Numbered from the stretch's first letter, positions 10,214 through 22,095 are shown. The stretch: DNA of 64,000 nucleotides from Apodospora peruviana (GCA_033439685.1 JAUEDM010000006.1:992001-1056000), one strand, 5' to 3'. Notes: generated by a model not told the origin, from the letters alone. Numbers and translations: made by a program.

Positions 10214-11979
10214 TGTGGGTTCTAGGATAAAAATAAAAATACACTAAGAAATGGCGGCCATGCTTCAACTCGGGTTATGGGCAATTGGGCGACGGTAAGG
10301 TATTCGGAGAATCGCGTCACGTCACACAGGCACTATACGCGGTGGGTGTTACTGTGATGGTGGTGAGGTGCAGTTCTCGCAACACGTCTCGATCACGTCT
10401 GCACGTGTTGAAGCTAGCCCCATAATGGTTTGAAATTTGATCCCAAATTTGGCGGGGACGCCGGGAAGCCGTTTTGCGGGGTCGGGTGGTTTCGCCAGTT
10501 CGCTCACAGCCCGGCCCGTTCTTCGGGATCATTAACCCGATCAGGCGATCGACCTCCAGGCTCGCGTTTCGATCACCGATTCACTGCCCTGCTCGGGCCT
10601 GAATAAGAGCCCTGGCTTGTTACTGGTCTTGTGTTTGGAGTTGTTTCTGCAATACATATTACGACATTCTGCAAGGAGCCAGCTGGGGTTGCACCGGGCA
10701 TACATCCTCGGATATCGGCTCTCTTTGTTTCTACTGTTGACGTGAACAGTCCAGCAAGCCCGGTTCCGACAATATCGCGGATTGAATACGAAGACAAAGC
10801 CATCCTGTTATGGGCTGATAACCGCGCGGAGAACACGACAGCCGAATCAAGCCGACGCCAAGCAGCTGACGCTTTGCGAGCTCGGAGTAAGCCGTCGACT
10901 TGAGTTTTCAACCGTCTTCCCTCTTTGGGCGAAGCCGGTCCACCTATTGGCACTTGGCTTCTCTCGCTTCACCCGCCGTTCCAATTGATGCTGTGGTGCG
11001 AGTGCCGACAGCGGCATCCGTCAGCTCCACCAGCGAAGAACTCAGATCGATCGGTGATTTCTTATTTGTCGATGGGAGAACGTAACCAATGACGATGAAA
11101 CCCTGAACTGAATGACTTCATTCAACCCCTTTTCGTCCCTGAATTGCCTTTGTGTCAAGATATCAGTCTGGAAGTCTTCAACAAAAAGAGAGAGACACAA
11201 GCCCACTTGAGCCTTCCCCGCGTGGCGTGGCTCCTCCGCATTTTCCTCCACATCTGCTCCTGCACGACAGCGTGAAAAAGCAAAGAGAGGGAAACGTGTG
11301 AGTGATGCCGAGGAGACTGCGTTCGATTGCTGACGCGACTTGGTGATGAAAACTAGCGGGGGCTGGTCCTTTGATCTCATTGGCGCCTTTGTTGCGGAAC
11401 TTGGTGGGTTGATGAGAGGGGCGATTTCTGATTTTATACCAAGGGCGTGGGATCCCATGCGTTTTGAGTGTAGCGAGTGGCCCCTCTGACTAATAGTAAT
11501 AGTCACCCTCTTCAGGGCTCCATCCTCCTGCCTGCTTCCCCCGAGCCGGCGCACCACCTGGCTAGACTTTTCGACGTTTCTCTTCCCTGTCCCCCCTCCC
11601 GTGAATCTAGAACTGCCCACATAACGACTTGTTCCTCTTTTCAAAATTCGAACAAGTCATCGTCGCCAGCAACTACAATATTCGAGAAACCTGTCAGCGT
11701 GGCCGTGCCAGGTTTCAAAAAGTCATCGAGTCATCGACAAGACTCCGACTGCTGACTCGATCAAGCTTTTTTTGGCCCGCTCCTCCCCGAGTTTGAACCG
11801 CGCTCTCTGGAATTGCCCCGCCGAGTCTTTGACTCTTTGTCCTGGTTCCTTACTCAAAAGACACCACAACCCACATCGGGCATTGACATCTCGAACGCAA
11901 CGAGAACCCCGGATTATCTGAACAGCAAGGAAAAGACGCAGAGACATTCGCCATCCCGGGTCGAAATATCCGAGACATC
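10214..11979. promoter_or_regulatory. Long divergent spacer upstream of the CYS-3-like gene
   Basis: 1.77 kb between two divergent starts with no supportable gene; the open frames on both strands lack family resemblance. It probably contains a long 5' leader for the sulfur regulator. One near-match to the CYS-3 operator lies at 11380-11389. Short ORFs upstream of 11980 are present, but I cannot tell whether they are in the transcript. Confidence 0.55.
11380..11389. promoter_or_regulatory. Possible CYS-3 self-binding site
   Basis: TTGGCGCCTT matches 8 of 10 positions of the palindromic CYS-3 operator ATGGCGCCAT, about 600 bp upstream of the CYS-3-like start codon. Neurospora CYS-3 activates its own gene, so a site here is expected, but a single imperfect match is weak evidence. 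Confidence 0.3.
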
Positions 11980-13563
11980 ATGTCCTTCCGGCGCAATGTC
12001 AACGTCTCCCAGTACCTGCGCAACCTCAATGTGCAGGAACCGACTGTGGACGAAACATTCATCACCGACGATGATCTAGCCAAGGATCTCGCTCTCTTCA
12101 CAAACACCCAGTTCTTCGACTACGAGACGGGGCAAAACACGGACTACCAAGCCCCGCCGGTCAAGCCCGGGACCGCCGTCGCCGAACCCACTTCGGCATC
12201 CGAAGATGCGACTTCGGCCGATTCTATTATGGGCGACTTTTCCGCCGGACTGGATTTCATGTCTGGTTAGTACGAGGGTTTTGTTTACTGTTCTTCTGTC
12301 ACTTTGTGTGTTCTGCCCTTCTTTCTTCAACCGCCGTGGACAAGGTCTGCGGGGTGAGTACCACCGCCCTTACCTTTCAATGTGCTGGACTTGCTTGAGA
12401 GCACGGGATACACACCGAGGCAACTGCCTCTATGCCTCATAAGATCGTCCGAGACTGGCACATGGGGGCAACACTTGGATATCACCACGCAGAAGGACGC
12501 AACCATGAGGCGCTGCAACCCACCGAACAAAGCCAAATTCCTTATCGCGAATCGGGGAAAGCTGCTTCTCACCCCACTTCTGTCTTGGCTGCCCCGTGTC
12601 TTGGGCCGTCTCTTGATTGGGGGAGGATCAGCCACTTTGTATGCACCTCGCAGCAGGAGCTCTGGGCAGTGCCTAAATGGGGCTGACAAATGACGGTGCT
12701 CGCTGAGATGGTGCGATATCCCGTGACCTGGGACCGATTGCACCATCGACGATGGACCGTTGACAGTGGCCTATTCCAACCACCGTGCCTGGAAGGCTAT
12801 CTTACCCCGGTCTCCGCCTTTTCGTCGGCGGCGCTGGCCCTACCCGTCTTTCTAGCGCTCTATGTTTACCGTTTGAATGTTGAAATCGACCCGTCTGGGC
12901 GCTGACCATGGCACGATGTCTCCAGGCGACTTCAGTTTTGGGGATTTCACCAGCAATTACACCTCTCCCACCATCCCGTCGTTTCCGGACACTCTAGGGA
13001 ACCTGCAGCCCATCCAGCCGAGCCCGCAGCAGACAGCCTACGCGGCCCAGGTGCCCCAGCAGCACCAGCAAGGGTACGTTTCTAATCCAGTTCTCTCTCC
13101 AAGCGTAGGAGGCTCCGGTGGTGTCAAGCGCAAAGCTGAACAGGCTGCTACTGCCCACAGCCCCAACCGCATGCTAAGCTTCGAGGAGGCGTCCAGACTA
13201 GCGGCCGAGGAGGACAAGCGGAAACGCAACACGGCAGCCAGCGCGCGCTTCCGCATCAAGAAGAAGCAGCGCGAGCAGGCCCTCGAGAAGTCGGCCCGGG
13301 AGATGACGGAGAAGGTGACGATGCTCGAGGGCCGTATCTCGGCACTCGAGACGGAGAACAAGTGGCTCAAGAGCTTGGTGACAGAGAAGCACGGCGGCAA
13401 GGACGACATCCTCAAGAAGCTGCTCAAGGAGTACGCGGCGCAGGAGAAGAGCGGGGAACACAGCGACAGCAGCGCGAGCTCGATATCCAGCTCCATAACG
13501 GCGGCGGTTGGCGATGACAGCAGCAGTAATGGCCACAAGAAGGGCGCCAAGAAGAAGGATTAA
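11980..13563 (+). CDS. cys-3: CYS-3/MetR-type bZIP sulfur-regulatory transcription factor
   Basis: Positive regulator of sulfur assimilation genes (sulfate permease, arylsulfatase and others) in the Neurospora CYS-3 / Aspergillus MetR family. Exons 11980-12265 and 12926-13563, 307 residues, joined in phase 1 within a Gly codon. The N-terminus has the family block MSFRRNVNVSQYLRNLNV and ELFTNTQFFDYETG-like acidic motifs. The basic region is at about 192-214 (KRKRNTAASARFRIKKKQRE), followed by a zipper with L215, M222, L229, L236 and L243. A Ser/Gln/Pro-rich region lies between. The 660-nt intron is far longer than its neighbours. Its donor is GTTAGT and a CTGAC branch lies about 20 nt before the AG. 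An in-frame ATG at 12916, just inside the intron end, could start a shorter form that keeps the bZIP. Long intron apart, the identification is firm. Confidence 0.93.
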
Positions 13564-14228
13564 AAACAGGCAGGCCGTGTAGCGTGACGAATTGAATAAT
13601 TACTGGCGTTTGTTTTAATTGGGAGGCTCTTGGACTTTTTTTGCTTGTCTATATTATACCATATGTCATTGAAACGGGGCGTTTTCCCCCCTTTTTGCTG
13701 CGTGATAGCAACGCGCAAAGGCAGGAAGGAGGATGTTTGGCTCTTTTCTGCTTTCGTCCCATATATATTTAACATGCTATATAATCTATATAGGGGCGAT
13801 GACCGCAGGATGGTCTTTTTTCTGTCTGTCTGGTATCTGACTGTAACAATCCATGATGTGATGACACGAACGGAATCGAGGAGACTGATGATGTTGTTCC
13901 AGCTTATGTCTGTTATAGTCAATTGGATTTTATAGAGACATCTGAAACTGATCCTCTGTTTACTATTGAGTGGGTTGAAGCTGCCGGAGAGGGTGGTGAT
14001 TGTTGTTTAGATTGTGGTGATGGTGGATAGGGCAGCCCCCTAGGTAGGTACTTAAGGAACTGGTTGGGAGGTAGATAGGTTACAAGGCAGACAACAACAC
14101 CTTCATCTTTCACCTTAACCCAACCAGAGAGACGAGGGGAGTGTCTAGCTAACTAACTGAACAGAGACATACAAGGTAAGGTTTAAACTTGATTATCTAA
14201 ATTGGTATAATCTATCCATCTACTATCA
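13564..14228. other. Convergent intergenic region
   Basis: 3' flank of the CYS-3-like gene and of the small minus-strand gene. T-rich and A-rich patches fit 3' UTRs. No gene or repeat is visible apart from a TAGGTAGGTACTTAAGG-type motif near 14040. Confidence 0.55.
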
Positions 14229-14708
14229 TCAACCCTGCTGCTGACCCTGTTGCGGCTGCTGTCCACCACCGCCACGTAAATCCGCCAGGCGCAACTGGTT
14301 CCGCTTGCCCAAAACCCGCAGCGTGTTCTCTCGCTCGCGGTCCGTCATCTCGCCCCAGTTGCCGATGCGGGAGACGGTGCCGTCCCGCGCGACGATCATG
14401 GGGCCTAGCTTGTCGAGGACAACGGCCGCGCCGTTGACTTGTATGGTGGTGACTCGGCCCTCCTCTGGTTCGTCAGGGTCCTTGCTGTGGTCTGGTGCCG
14501 GGAGGAGGGGGATTTCCTTGTGATAGCCGCCTGTACCAGTACTTGAGTCTGTGGTGGTAGTTGTGGTGACAGGTTCCTCCTCTACCTCTGCGGAAGCTGC
14601 TGTTGCGGCGTGCTGAGCTTGTGCTGATGGTGAGCTGCCGGGGCAAAGTGACGTGCTCGCGGCTGCCGCATCCGCATGGGAGGATTGGGCGGGGCTGCTC
14701 GGACCCAT
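14229..14708 (-). CDS. Small conserved fungal protein of unknown function
   Basis: Single-exon frame of 159 residues. The first half is low-complexity Ser/Ala/Thr/Glu. The second half looks constrained: VTTIQVNGAAVVLDKLGPM, then a GTVSRIGNWGEMTDRERE segment and NTLRVLGKRNQLRLADL. I remember similar C-terminal blocks in uncharacterised proteins of many ascomycetes, but cannot name a function. It ends in a short Gly/Gln tail. No signal peptide or membrane segment. The start at 14708 is the only ATG that keeps the N-terminal region, but a start further in cannot be excluded. Confidence 0.7.
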   Translation of the reverse strand: MGPSSPAQSSHADAAAASTSLCPGSSPSAQAQHAATAASAEVEEEPVTTTTTTDSSTGTGGYHKEIPLLPAPDHSKDPDEPEEGRVTTIQVNGAAVVLDKLGPMIVARDGTVSRIGNWGEMTDRERENTLRVLGKRNQLRLADLRGGGGQQPQQGQQQG

Positions 14709-16001
14709 ACCTAAGGTAAGGTAGTGATAGGTTCTGCTGGAGGTTGGTTGTATCGGTCACCCCTTGCTTTGCGTTGCGTGCTTCCTGTGGTGGGACCCTG
14801 AATTGTTGTCGTTCAATGAAGCGCAGACGTGTAGTGTACCCTTGCTTGGCTGCCGCTGCGAGTTGACGAGTTGCGTGGGGGTAGACAGGTGAGGCTGGCT
14901 TTGCTTGGCTTCAACCGCCGGACGGAAAGTGGATGCCGAGTGTCCGTTGGTTTCGTTCGTTGTCGTCGATAGTGTGGTCTAGACTCCTTTCTTGAGTTCT
15001 GAGACGAGGGCAAGACGCATGAGAGAGTGGGATGTTGGAGTGGTATGCAGGTTTAGTGTAGGACCAATAAGTGGGTTCGTTTTATTGTTTTTGGTATTAT
15101 CCCCTTTTTAATTGTCAATGGAGATGTTCTTCACAAAATACTGTACAGATAATCATCACGATATCGTCGTGGTGTTGTCGTGAGATCAAAGCTCAAAGTC
15201 TATATATGTGGGGTGGCTATTTCTTGGAATTTTCTAGAACTCTCCAACTTTCCTCTGCTGTTCTCCAACTGTCAACGACGACGAAGCAACAAGCTCACGA
15301 TGTCAACATCCACCCCTTTACATTGGGCAGTCAGTTCAAATCTGGCAAAAATAGTTTAAAGTACAGGAACAGTCAGGGGCCAATTATGGACGAGATATTG
15401 CAAAGGTGTTTTTGGGCAAGCATGTGAGGTGATCTGGATTCTGGACCCGTCCAGATGCGCGGTAACGTCTGCAACGAGCTGGTGCACAGAGAAACGAACA
15501 AAACCCCGGTAAGCACGCAATAAAAAATTAGTTGGTTAGGAGCCGTTAGCATTACCGAGACTATAGCTCTCCCTCTCCCCATCATGCGAACCCGAGGATA
15601 ACGCCATCGCCTTTCACCCGACCGGATACCTTCCGGGTCGACAACATGGCATTCCACTTTCCTTGTCTTGACTGTCACCGGGCCGAGACATGTGGTATTA
15701 GCTACAGCTCTTTGGGAAGAATGCCGTGATCTATCTATCTCCGCTGTCCAGCAGCATTCCAAGTGAAGAGGGAGCACGCGACCTGTCGTTCCAGTTGGAG
15801 CAGCGCATTCTAAAGACGAGTGAAGCACGTGGAGACCAGCTAACTGTTTTCTTCTACTTTTACTGAAGCGAAGCTTCAATATTGAGAATGCCCGCTTGAT
15901 CGTGGCGAACTTCAGGCTAGACCGTCTAGTCAAGGTACGGCGGCTACAGCAGTATGGTATGTGATAGCTGCTTGGCTAGCTTAGACGCGTGGGAGCTCCT
16001 A

Positions 16002-16225
16002 CACCATTCCACGGTAAATAGTAGCCATCGGGTACCTTATAACACCCTGTAAGCTTCCTTGTCTGACATATTTTGTGATCGGGGTGCTAGGGCTTGAGAC
16101 GGTCTTTACAAGGGATATTTTGCTGCGTAAGTAAGTATTTCCAGGATGGTCACTAGGTGCCCTGAAGAGTCGCGAGCTGGACCCTTGTAAAGTACTCGAT
16201 GGCTACTATTTACCGTGGAATGGTG
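16002..16225. mobile_element. TA-flanked MITE (Tc1/mariner-like), 224 bp
   Basis: The element starts CACCATTCCACGGTAAATAG at 16002 and ends with the exact reverse complement at 16225. The perfect inverted ends are 29 bp (16002-16030 and 16197-16225). Similarity continues inward for about 18 more bases with only a few differences, mostly transitions. Both sides carry TA (16000-16001 and 16226-16227), the target duplication of Tc1/mariner elements. A second inner pair, CTTTACAAGGG near 16104 and CCCTTGTAAAG near 16182, strengthens the hairpin. No coding capacity, so it depends on a transposase elsewhere. The perfect ends suggest a fairly recent insertion. Confidence 0.8.
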
Positions 16226-17169
16226 TACTCGGGCCTTTTCCTCCTCCATATCCTTCTCAGCGGCTGGCTGGTAGGTAGGTACAGCTGGCCTGACACTTTG
16301 CAGCAACAGTTCAACCATGTAAGGTAGGCAAAGCAAGGCAATGGCACGTCGCACAAACGAACTACTTCCAGCTGGTTATACACACGGATGAAGCGAGATA
16401 TTAATCCCACATCGGACCACTCTATCCTGGCCACCCTTTTAGGTCAACATTACGTACACCTGCCTCTGCAAATGGACAGCCTAGAACCATTCGGCGGCTG
16501 ACCGAGGGTGGAAAGGGGGCGGGTCATGTGGGGGTGCTTGTTAAGTAATGACTCTCTCTCTTATTCATGAGCTCTCCTATCTAATAACAGTAAGTACGTA
16601 CCTAGGTAACTTTCAGCTGTCTTGTCCCGTAGTAAACATTTTGATGGGCACTTGTGCCAAGCAAGTACCTTGACCAGATGAGTTGACGCTCTGACGCGCG
16701 AGATGTTGAAGACCAGCACTTCGTCCATTCTTCCTGGCGGCATTTTAACTTCCTGATATCGAAGACAACAGATGATCTTAAAGTTCCCACCGTGTCGTTC
16801 TTTGTTCTTCTCCATTCTCAAGCATTACCACCACCAGCGGTAGCAGCAGTAACAACAGCAGAGGCTAGATGCCTTGCTGCAATCCCTCCCCCCGCCTTGC
16901 CCGCCGCAACGCTATTGACAGGGTGTTCGTCGAGTCCCTGACTTTGATAAAGGTCAAAGGGAGCAGGCCTTAAACTTCATTGTGGTGATTTTTGGGCTGG
17001 ATCTTGAGCATCTAAACGGCTGGGGAGAAGTTTGAGCAGTGACTCAAGCAAGCCTTGTAGACAGAGAAGTTTGCTGTAAACTGACTCAATTGGCCACGGT
17101 GTCTCTCGAGAGTCCCAAATGATTGCAGGTATAGGAAAATAAATCAAAAAAGGGGCAAAAGAAAAAAAT

Positions 17170-17296
17170 AAGTGCACTAGAGGGGACTCGAAGTCACAAC
17201 ACTGGCCGTTGGGCTGTCTACCGGGGCAGGGCCCTATCCGGTAGAAGATTAACAGGCTCGGGAAGTGAGACGAACGACCACTGCGCCAAGTTGCCT
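17170..17296 (-). pseudogene. Degenerate tRNA-like element (possible SINE or tRNA relic)
   Basis: On the minus strand the segment starting near 17295 reads GGCAACTTGGCGCAGTGG. This has an exact A-box (TGGCGCAGTGG) and then CGTCTCACTT like a tRNA anticodon arm. A B-box-like ACTTCGAGTCC lies at about 17181-17195, some 90 bases on. The acceptor, anticodon and T stems do not pair properly, so it is not a working tRNA. The space between the boxes holds a hairpin (CTACCGG...CCGGTAG). A tRNA-derived SINE or a decayed intron-bearing tRNA gene are the options. Confidence 0.35.
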
Positions 17297-18456
17297 TGAC
17301 TTTTTTTCCAATGTGAAACGGACAGTGTTGAGGTAGACTATCAACCTCCTATCAAACTGAGTGGGCGGTGAATTACAACTCACTTCCGCCTGCCTATGTC
17401 CTTGAGCAGCCATCCGTACGATCGTTTTAGCGAATCGAGTCAGTATCGTTGTTCCTATCGTGTGTTGAGAAACCTCCGAATATCTTAGGTATGTAATAAT
17501 GCGTCGTCCACTGCAGGCCTGATTCGCCTTGATAGTTACCTGGTATATTCCTCCATTCATGCCTACTAGTTGATTCCATGACCGCGGGATATCTGCCTTC
17601 ATTGGTCCGTCACTGAGAATAGTATCCTCCCGGCCCAACATCACTGGCATGCCGAGATACGACAGTACTTGTAATCCGCACCCAGCCGTCGGCCGGATAG
17701 TCACGCTCGCCAGCCTCCAGCTCGAACACTCTGCCGCATCTTTCCTCGTAATTGGATGCTAGGTATTTCTTTCGCAGCCATAGAAACCATCTTGGGAGTG
17801 GCCGAACCTAACCTCGACGGTGCTGAGGCTCGATGAGGAGGGATTCCGTCGAGATTAGAGCGATAATTCACGCAGCGGTAGTAGCGACCATGAGAAATTC
17901 TCACGGTTGGGTAAAAATGAAGATTTGGAAATGGAAGAAAGGGGCTGACGACAGTTTTCCGGTATTAGACGTTGTCCAGCGTACGGTAAGCCATCCTTAC
18001 TCTGAGAGCCACGTAAGGAATTAACTATGAAGCCTTCGTTGATTCGTCTTGGGAAGCCGTCGTACATCGTCGATATGATGATAGTTGGAGTCTCGGTGTC
18101 GTGCAAGAGCAGCTGGATGTCGCTGCTATCAAGTCTCACGGTGATGGGATTCTCTGCAACAAGGCTTTCAGGCCAGATCATTCGACCTGTATCCTTACAG
18201 TATGTTCAGATGGAACAGAGGGCTCTAGAGGTCGCAAAGACCGTTTAAACAATCATGTAGGTGACCAGGAAGGCCGGTAGGCATGTGGATAACCACACCC
18301 AATATAACACACACAACAACTCCTTTATTTGTTACTGATAGAAACTTATATGTGAATCAGAAGTTAACAACTAACCGGTGGGATATCATTCACATCATTC
18401 AAACTAAATAAATACCTGACTTGAGGGAATGCTCAAACACTCCCCCTCCCAAAACA

Positions 18457-20695
18457 TTAACGCAAGTCTCCTCCTCCCCCCCCTCTCGTCCCGCTACTTG
18501 TAACGACATCGTTAGCCTTTCCAGCAGAAGCCACCTCCGCCGGCGACGCATCATCTCTTCCGTCAGTTCCAGCAGCAGCAGCAGCAGCCACACCAGCAAC
18601 AGTTCCCGGTGTTGGCGTCCCACCACTGACCGCTTCAGCAAATCCATACCACGCAATGGTGGCCACGCCGAGCATCCCACTGAGGCAGCTGAATACCAAC
18701 GCAACAATACCGCGTGTCGTGAATCTACACAATCACCAAAATTAGCACAGTGCCATCGTAAATACGTTACCCGTCCATATAAGGTATTTATGTTGCATAA
18801 ACATAACAAAGAAAAAAGGAGAGGAGATAACTAACCCCTTGGGCAACGGATCCGGCGGCGCATTCTGCGCACTCAAATCCAACCAATCCACCAAATTGGC
18901 CGCGGCATTGCCGACGGTAGGAACTTGTCCAGCCGCGCAGGCAGCGTAATGATCCTCGGGTATCGTCAGCGTCTTTTGGATTTCCATCGGCGCCTCGACA
19001 AAGGTGGCCGCCAGCCCGCTCTGCATGTGCCATTCTAGATGGCAGTGAAATAACCAAACTCCTGTTTTCCAACACACCACATCAGTAAAAGACACCCATG
19101 ATACAAGAGTCGGAGAGACAAACCAGGGTTATCAGCCTTGAACCTGAGCACAATGTTCCCCTCCGGGTACAGCACCAACGTATCCCTTCGCATCGGTATC
19201 TCAGGAAACGATGCCGAGGTAACGTTCGAGTCGGCAAACGTGCCTGCCTCTTCTTCTGATCTCCAGACCGCCTGAAACGCCCGGCCGTGGAGGTGGAAGG
19301 GGTGTCGACCAGAATCGAGGTTGTTGACTACTATCTCGACAATCTGGTCTTTTTCCAAAACAAACGGGTGCGTGTATTCGCCGTAGATGGCTGGATTTGA
19401 AGCCAAGTCGCCGGATGAGAGAACCGTATAAAGTGTGGGGACTTTGGGACTGACGTAAGTTATGTTGTTGAAGAAGGCACTTTACACAACAACCAGGTTA
19501 GTCTGTGTAAGGGGGGTGTGGTCCTGGGAGACATACTAATTCGCCCCATCCCCAAGATTATCCATGATCACGTCCAACTGAACGACCTGATCCGGTTCGC
19601 TTAGCAACGTCAAGTTATCCCACGGCACGAGGGCCATGTCATCAAAGGGCTCAAAGTCTTCGTAAAGAACCGCCGGTTCGGGCATCGGTTTCTCGGCGTC
19701 GTAGACCAGCCAGCCTGTCACGTTGTAATTCAGGTCTTCTGGGAGTTGGTCGAATAATGTCTAACATTTGTCAGCACTCCTATTCAGGAAGACATGTTCC
19801 TGAGGTAAACATACCGTATCCATACTCGCCATAAAAGCAAAATTCTCGTTCGTCTCGTTCCTCGTGGTCACCAAAAAGCTGCACCGCTGTGCAGCACTCA
19901 GATAAATCATGCTCGCCTCGGCCGGGTGCGTGTACACCCCATCCACCTCAAGGATGGTCATGTTGTGACCCTCGAACCAAATGTACTGCCCCGCAAAGGC
20001 ACCGATGTTGACCATGCGAAAGAGGTACGTCTTGCCCGGCTCCACAGGGATAGTCAGGTTCTGGGTCTCATTGAACAGCGCCGATTTGGGTACCGGTTCC
20101 GCGCCGGTCGGATTGGCTTTGGAAATAAAAAAGTCGATCAGGCCCGGCATCTGGTCGTGGTACCAGTCCGAGACGGTCAGGATGCGCTCCTCGTCGTACA
20201 TATCCCTGAACGGGCTTTCAGGATCATGGATGATGAGGGGCGCTCGTAGGCCGTCTGGGTACTGTCCTTTTGTGTGGGAGTGGTACCAGTATGTCCCTGG
20301 TTGTTTGACCTATTCTGTATAAGTTTCTGGCTGTCTTTGGGGGGAAGAGGTTGATTTACAGTGAAATTGTATTTGAATGATGATCCGGGCAGGATCGGAC
20401 ATTGGGTCACTTGAGTCGGCCCGTCCATGTGGGTTGACCCGTTCATGTAGAGGCCGTGGAAGTGAAGCGAGGTTTGCTGGTCGCCGAGGGAGTTGTGGGC
20501 ATTGACGATGATCTGGTCACCGACGTTGGCCTCGATGATGGGGAGAGGCCACTGGCCGTTGATGCCAATGACTGGCCTGTCAGCCATGCCGTCGGGATTT
20601 GCGGTCACCCATTCTATGTTGAAGTCGTATGTGACTGTGGCGGCGCTGGCCAACACGGCTATGGAGCCCAGCAACAATACTAATGACGAAGCCAT
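18457..20695 (-). CDS. fet3: Fet3-type multicopper ferroxidase
   Basis: Plasma-membrane ferroxidase that oxidises Fe2+ for uptake by the Ftr1 permease. Six exons: 20695-20360, 20309-19815, 19760-19537, 19479-19124, 19061-18836 and 18724-18457, 634 residues. A signal peptide covers residues 1 to about 18. The copper motifs are complete: HFHG (78-81), YWYHSH (119-124), HPFHLHG (411-417) and HCHLEWH (476-482), with Leu at the axial type-1 position as in Fet3. The last exon encodes one transmembrane helix (about 552-574, [15 protein letters not shown]...) and a Gly/Ala-rich cytosolic tail. Membrane anchor, length and the divergent Ftr1 gene separate it from secreted laccases. Iron-repressor sites lie in the shared promoter. 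Confidence 0.93.
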
Positions 20696-20956
20696 CTTGG
20701 ACACAGTTCGAGGAGGGCAACGCCTGTCGTCTGTTGTTCTGGAGATGGATGACCAGGTAGGTGGGAGATAATCTACCCTACCGCCTTCCAGCCGTCTTTC
20801 CCACAGAGCCAGGCTTTTGCCTTGACGAAACTCGGTGGTGGTCCGACCGCAGAGGGTCGTACGAGTAGATACGACAGTAGGGACGACAAGGATAGGATTT
20901 GGTGTAAAGTAATCTTATCAATCAATCTGGTCTAGTTTCAGCCATGACAGTCTCAG

Positions 20957-20965
20957 TTATCTGAT
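20957..20965 (-). promoter_or_regulatory. SRE/SreA iron-repressor GATA site
   Basis: TTATCTGAT on plus is ATCAGATAA on minus, an exact match to the ATCWGATAA consensus of fungal iron-responsive GATA repressors (SRE, SreA, Urbs1). It lies about 260 bp upstream of the ferroxidase start. Confidence 0.65.
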
Positions 20966-21241
20966 CGAGGGTGGAGCGGATGGGGCCGTCATTGGGCCTC
21001 TTTGTTGGACATTGGCCATTGTTCCCGGGCCCCCATGCCATGAGAAACACTCGGAGCAAGAACAGGCGGTCCGTGGCTGGTGTACTCCGTAGTTCCTGCA
21101 AGTTCGGTTCCTTCCCTTCTTTATTGGAAGGAGAATTAGCTCTCATGACACACGGAATTTGCATGTCTGCGCGGGGTGGGTCCGGGATGGATGGTTCATG
21201 GATAGGAAGGGACGTGAATGGAGGACGCTGGCCGGGGTTTG

Positions 21242-21250
21242 TTATCAGAT
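21242..21250 (-). promoter_or_regulatory. SRE/SreA iron-repressor GATA site
   Basis: TTATCAGAT on plus, ATCTGATAA on minus, is an exact consensus match about 550 bp upstream of the ferroxidase start. It shares the following GGG context with the site at 22087. Confidence 0.65.
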
Positions 21251-22067
21251 GGGACTCGAGGCGGAGATCCCTGTCGGCTGGTCTTTAGCCTGTCTTTAGG
21301 GGCCCTTGGAAAAAGCTTGAGAGACAGAAAAGCTCCTCCTGGCAAAGTGGGCCAAGAATGCTTAAACCGCCTTGGCTACGGATACTGCTTGGCAACCCGA
21401 TCTGCCGATGGCAGGTCGATGGCAGGCTGCGCAGAGAGGATCAACAACTTCTGAAAGGGGGAGAATGGCGTGGAAGAAGTTGAAGAGAAAGAATAGGTTG
21501 AGAAATGGAGCAAAACGAGAATAAGGCGGTCTTACGGGTGTTCGGAGATCTGATAAGCACACCAAAAATGCTAATGTAAAAACTAAAAAAGGGAGGCGCA
21601 AAATCATACGAGAATGGAAACGATGCCACAGCACGTCGGCTGCCGAGGCAATGCGGTGTCAACCAAGTCTGAACAAGCGACTTCCGATCCTTGCCATTAG
21701 AAAACAGCGGTCCAGGTCCAATCCCTTTTTTTTTCGGATCAAGACACGGCAGCAGCACCCCTCGACATTATTGAAGCTGCCCGCTAGACCATCTCGGACC
21801 CGTTTCACTTGGGATTTTTGCTGTGCCGATCCCCGTGAAGTTCCTTACTCGATATCTTCCATTGACATCGGCTGCGGTCAAGGTCGTTTTCTTCTTTGAA
21901 GAAAAAAGAGGTAAACTTTCCCGACATCACAGCTCGGATGTGGATGATCCCATGAAATCCTCGTTCCGCATCCCCATGTTGTGATTGCCAAAAGCAGAAG
22001 AGGGTGGTGTCAAGTCCTGCAACCTCATTTGTTCGGAACCAAACACCCCCGCAATGTACCCGAGCGA

Positions 22068-22095
22068 TTATCAGATTGATAATTTTTTATCAGAT
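22068..22095 (-). promoter_or_regulatory. Tandem pair of SRE/SreA GATA sites
   Basis: Two exact TTATCAGAT copies at 22068-22076 and 22087-22095, spaced 19 bp start to start, about 310-335 bp upstream of the permease start. A further CTGATAA follows at 22099. Paired GATA sites are typical for high-affinity binding by the two-finger SRE proteins. Confidence 0.75.

Larger units (their letters stand above)
14709..18456. other. Gene-free stretch with small repeats
   Basis: 3.7 kb without a supportable gene. Frames on both strands are short and show no domains. It contains the TA-flanked MITE at 16002-16225 and the tRNA-like element at 17170-17296. Several TAGGTAGGTA / CCTAGGTA motifs are scattered through it. 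The part before 15100 is upstream of the small minus-strand gene and probably holds its promoter. Confidence 0.6.

Noticed and set aside
13073..13107. Possible 35-nt intron in the CYS-3-like exon 2 (GTACGT...GCGTAG)
   Set aside because: Too short for a fungal intron, and removing it would shift the frame away from the bZIP.
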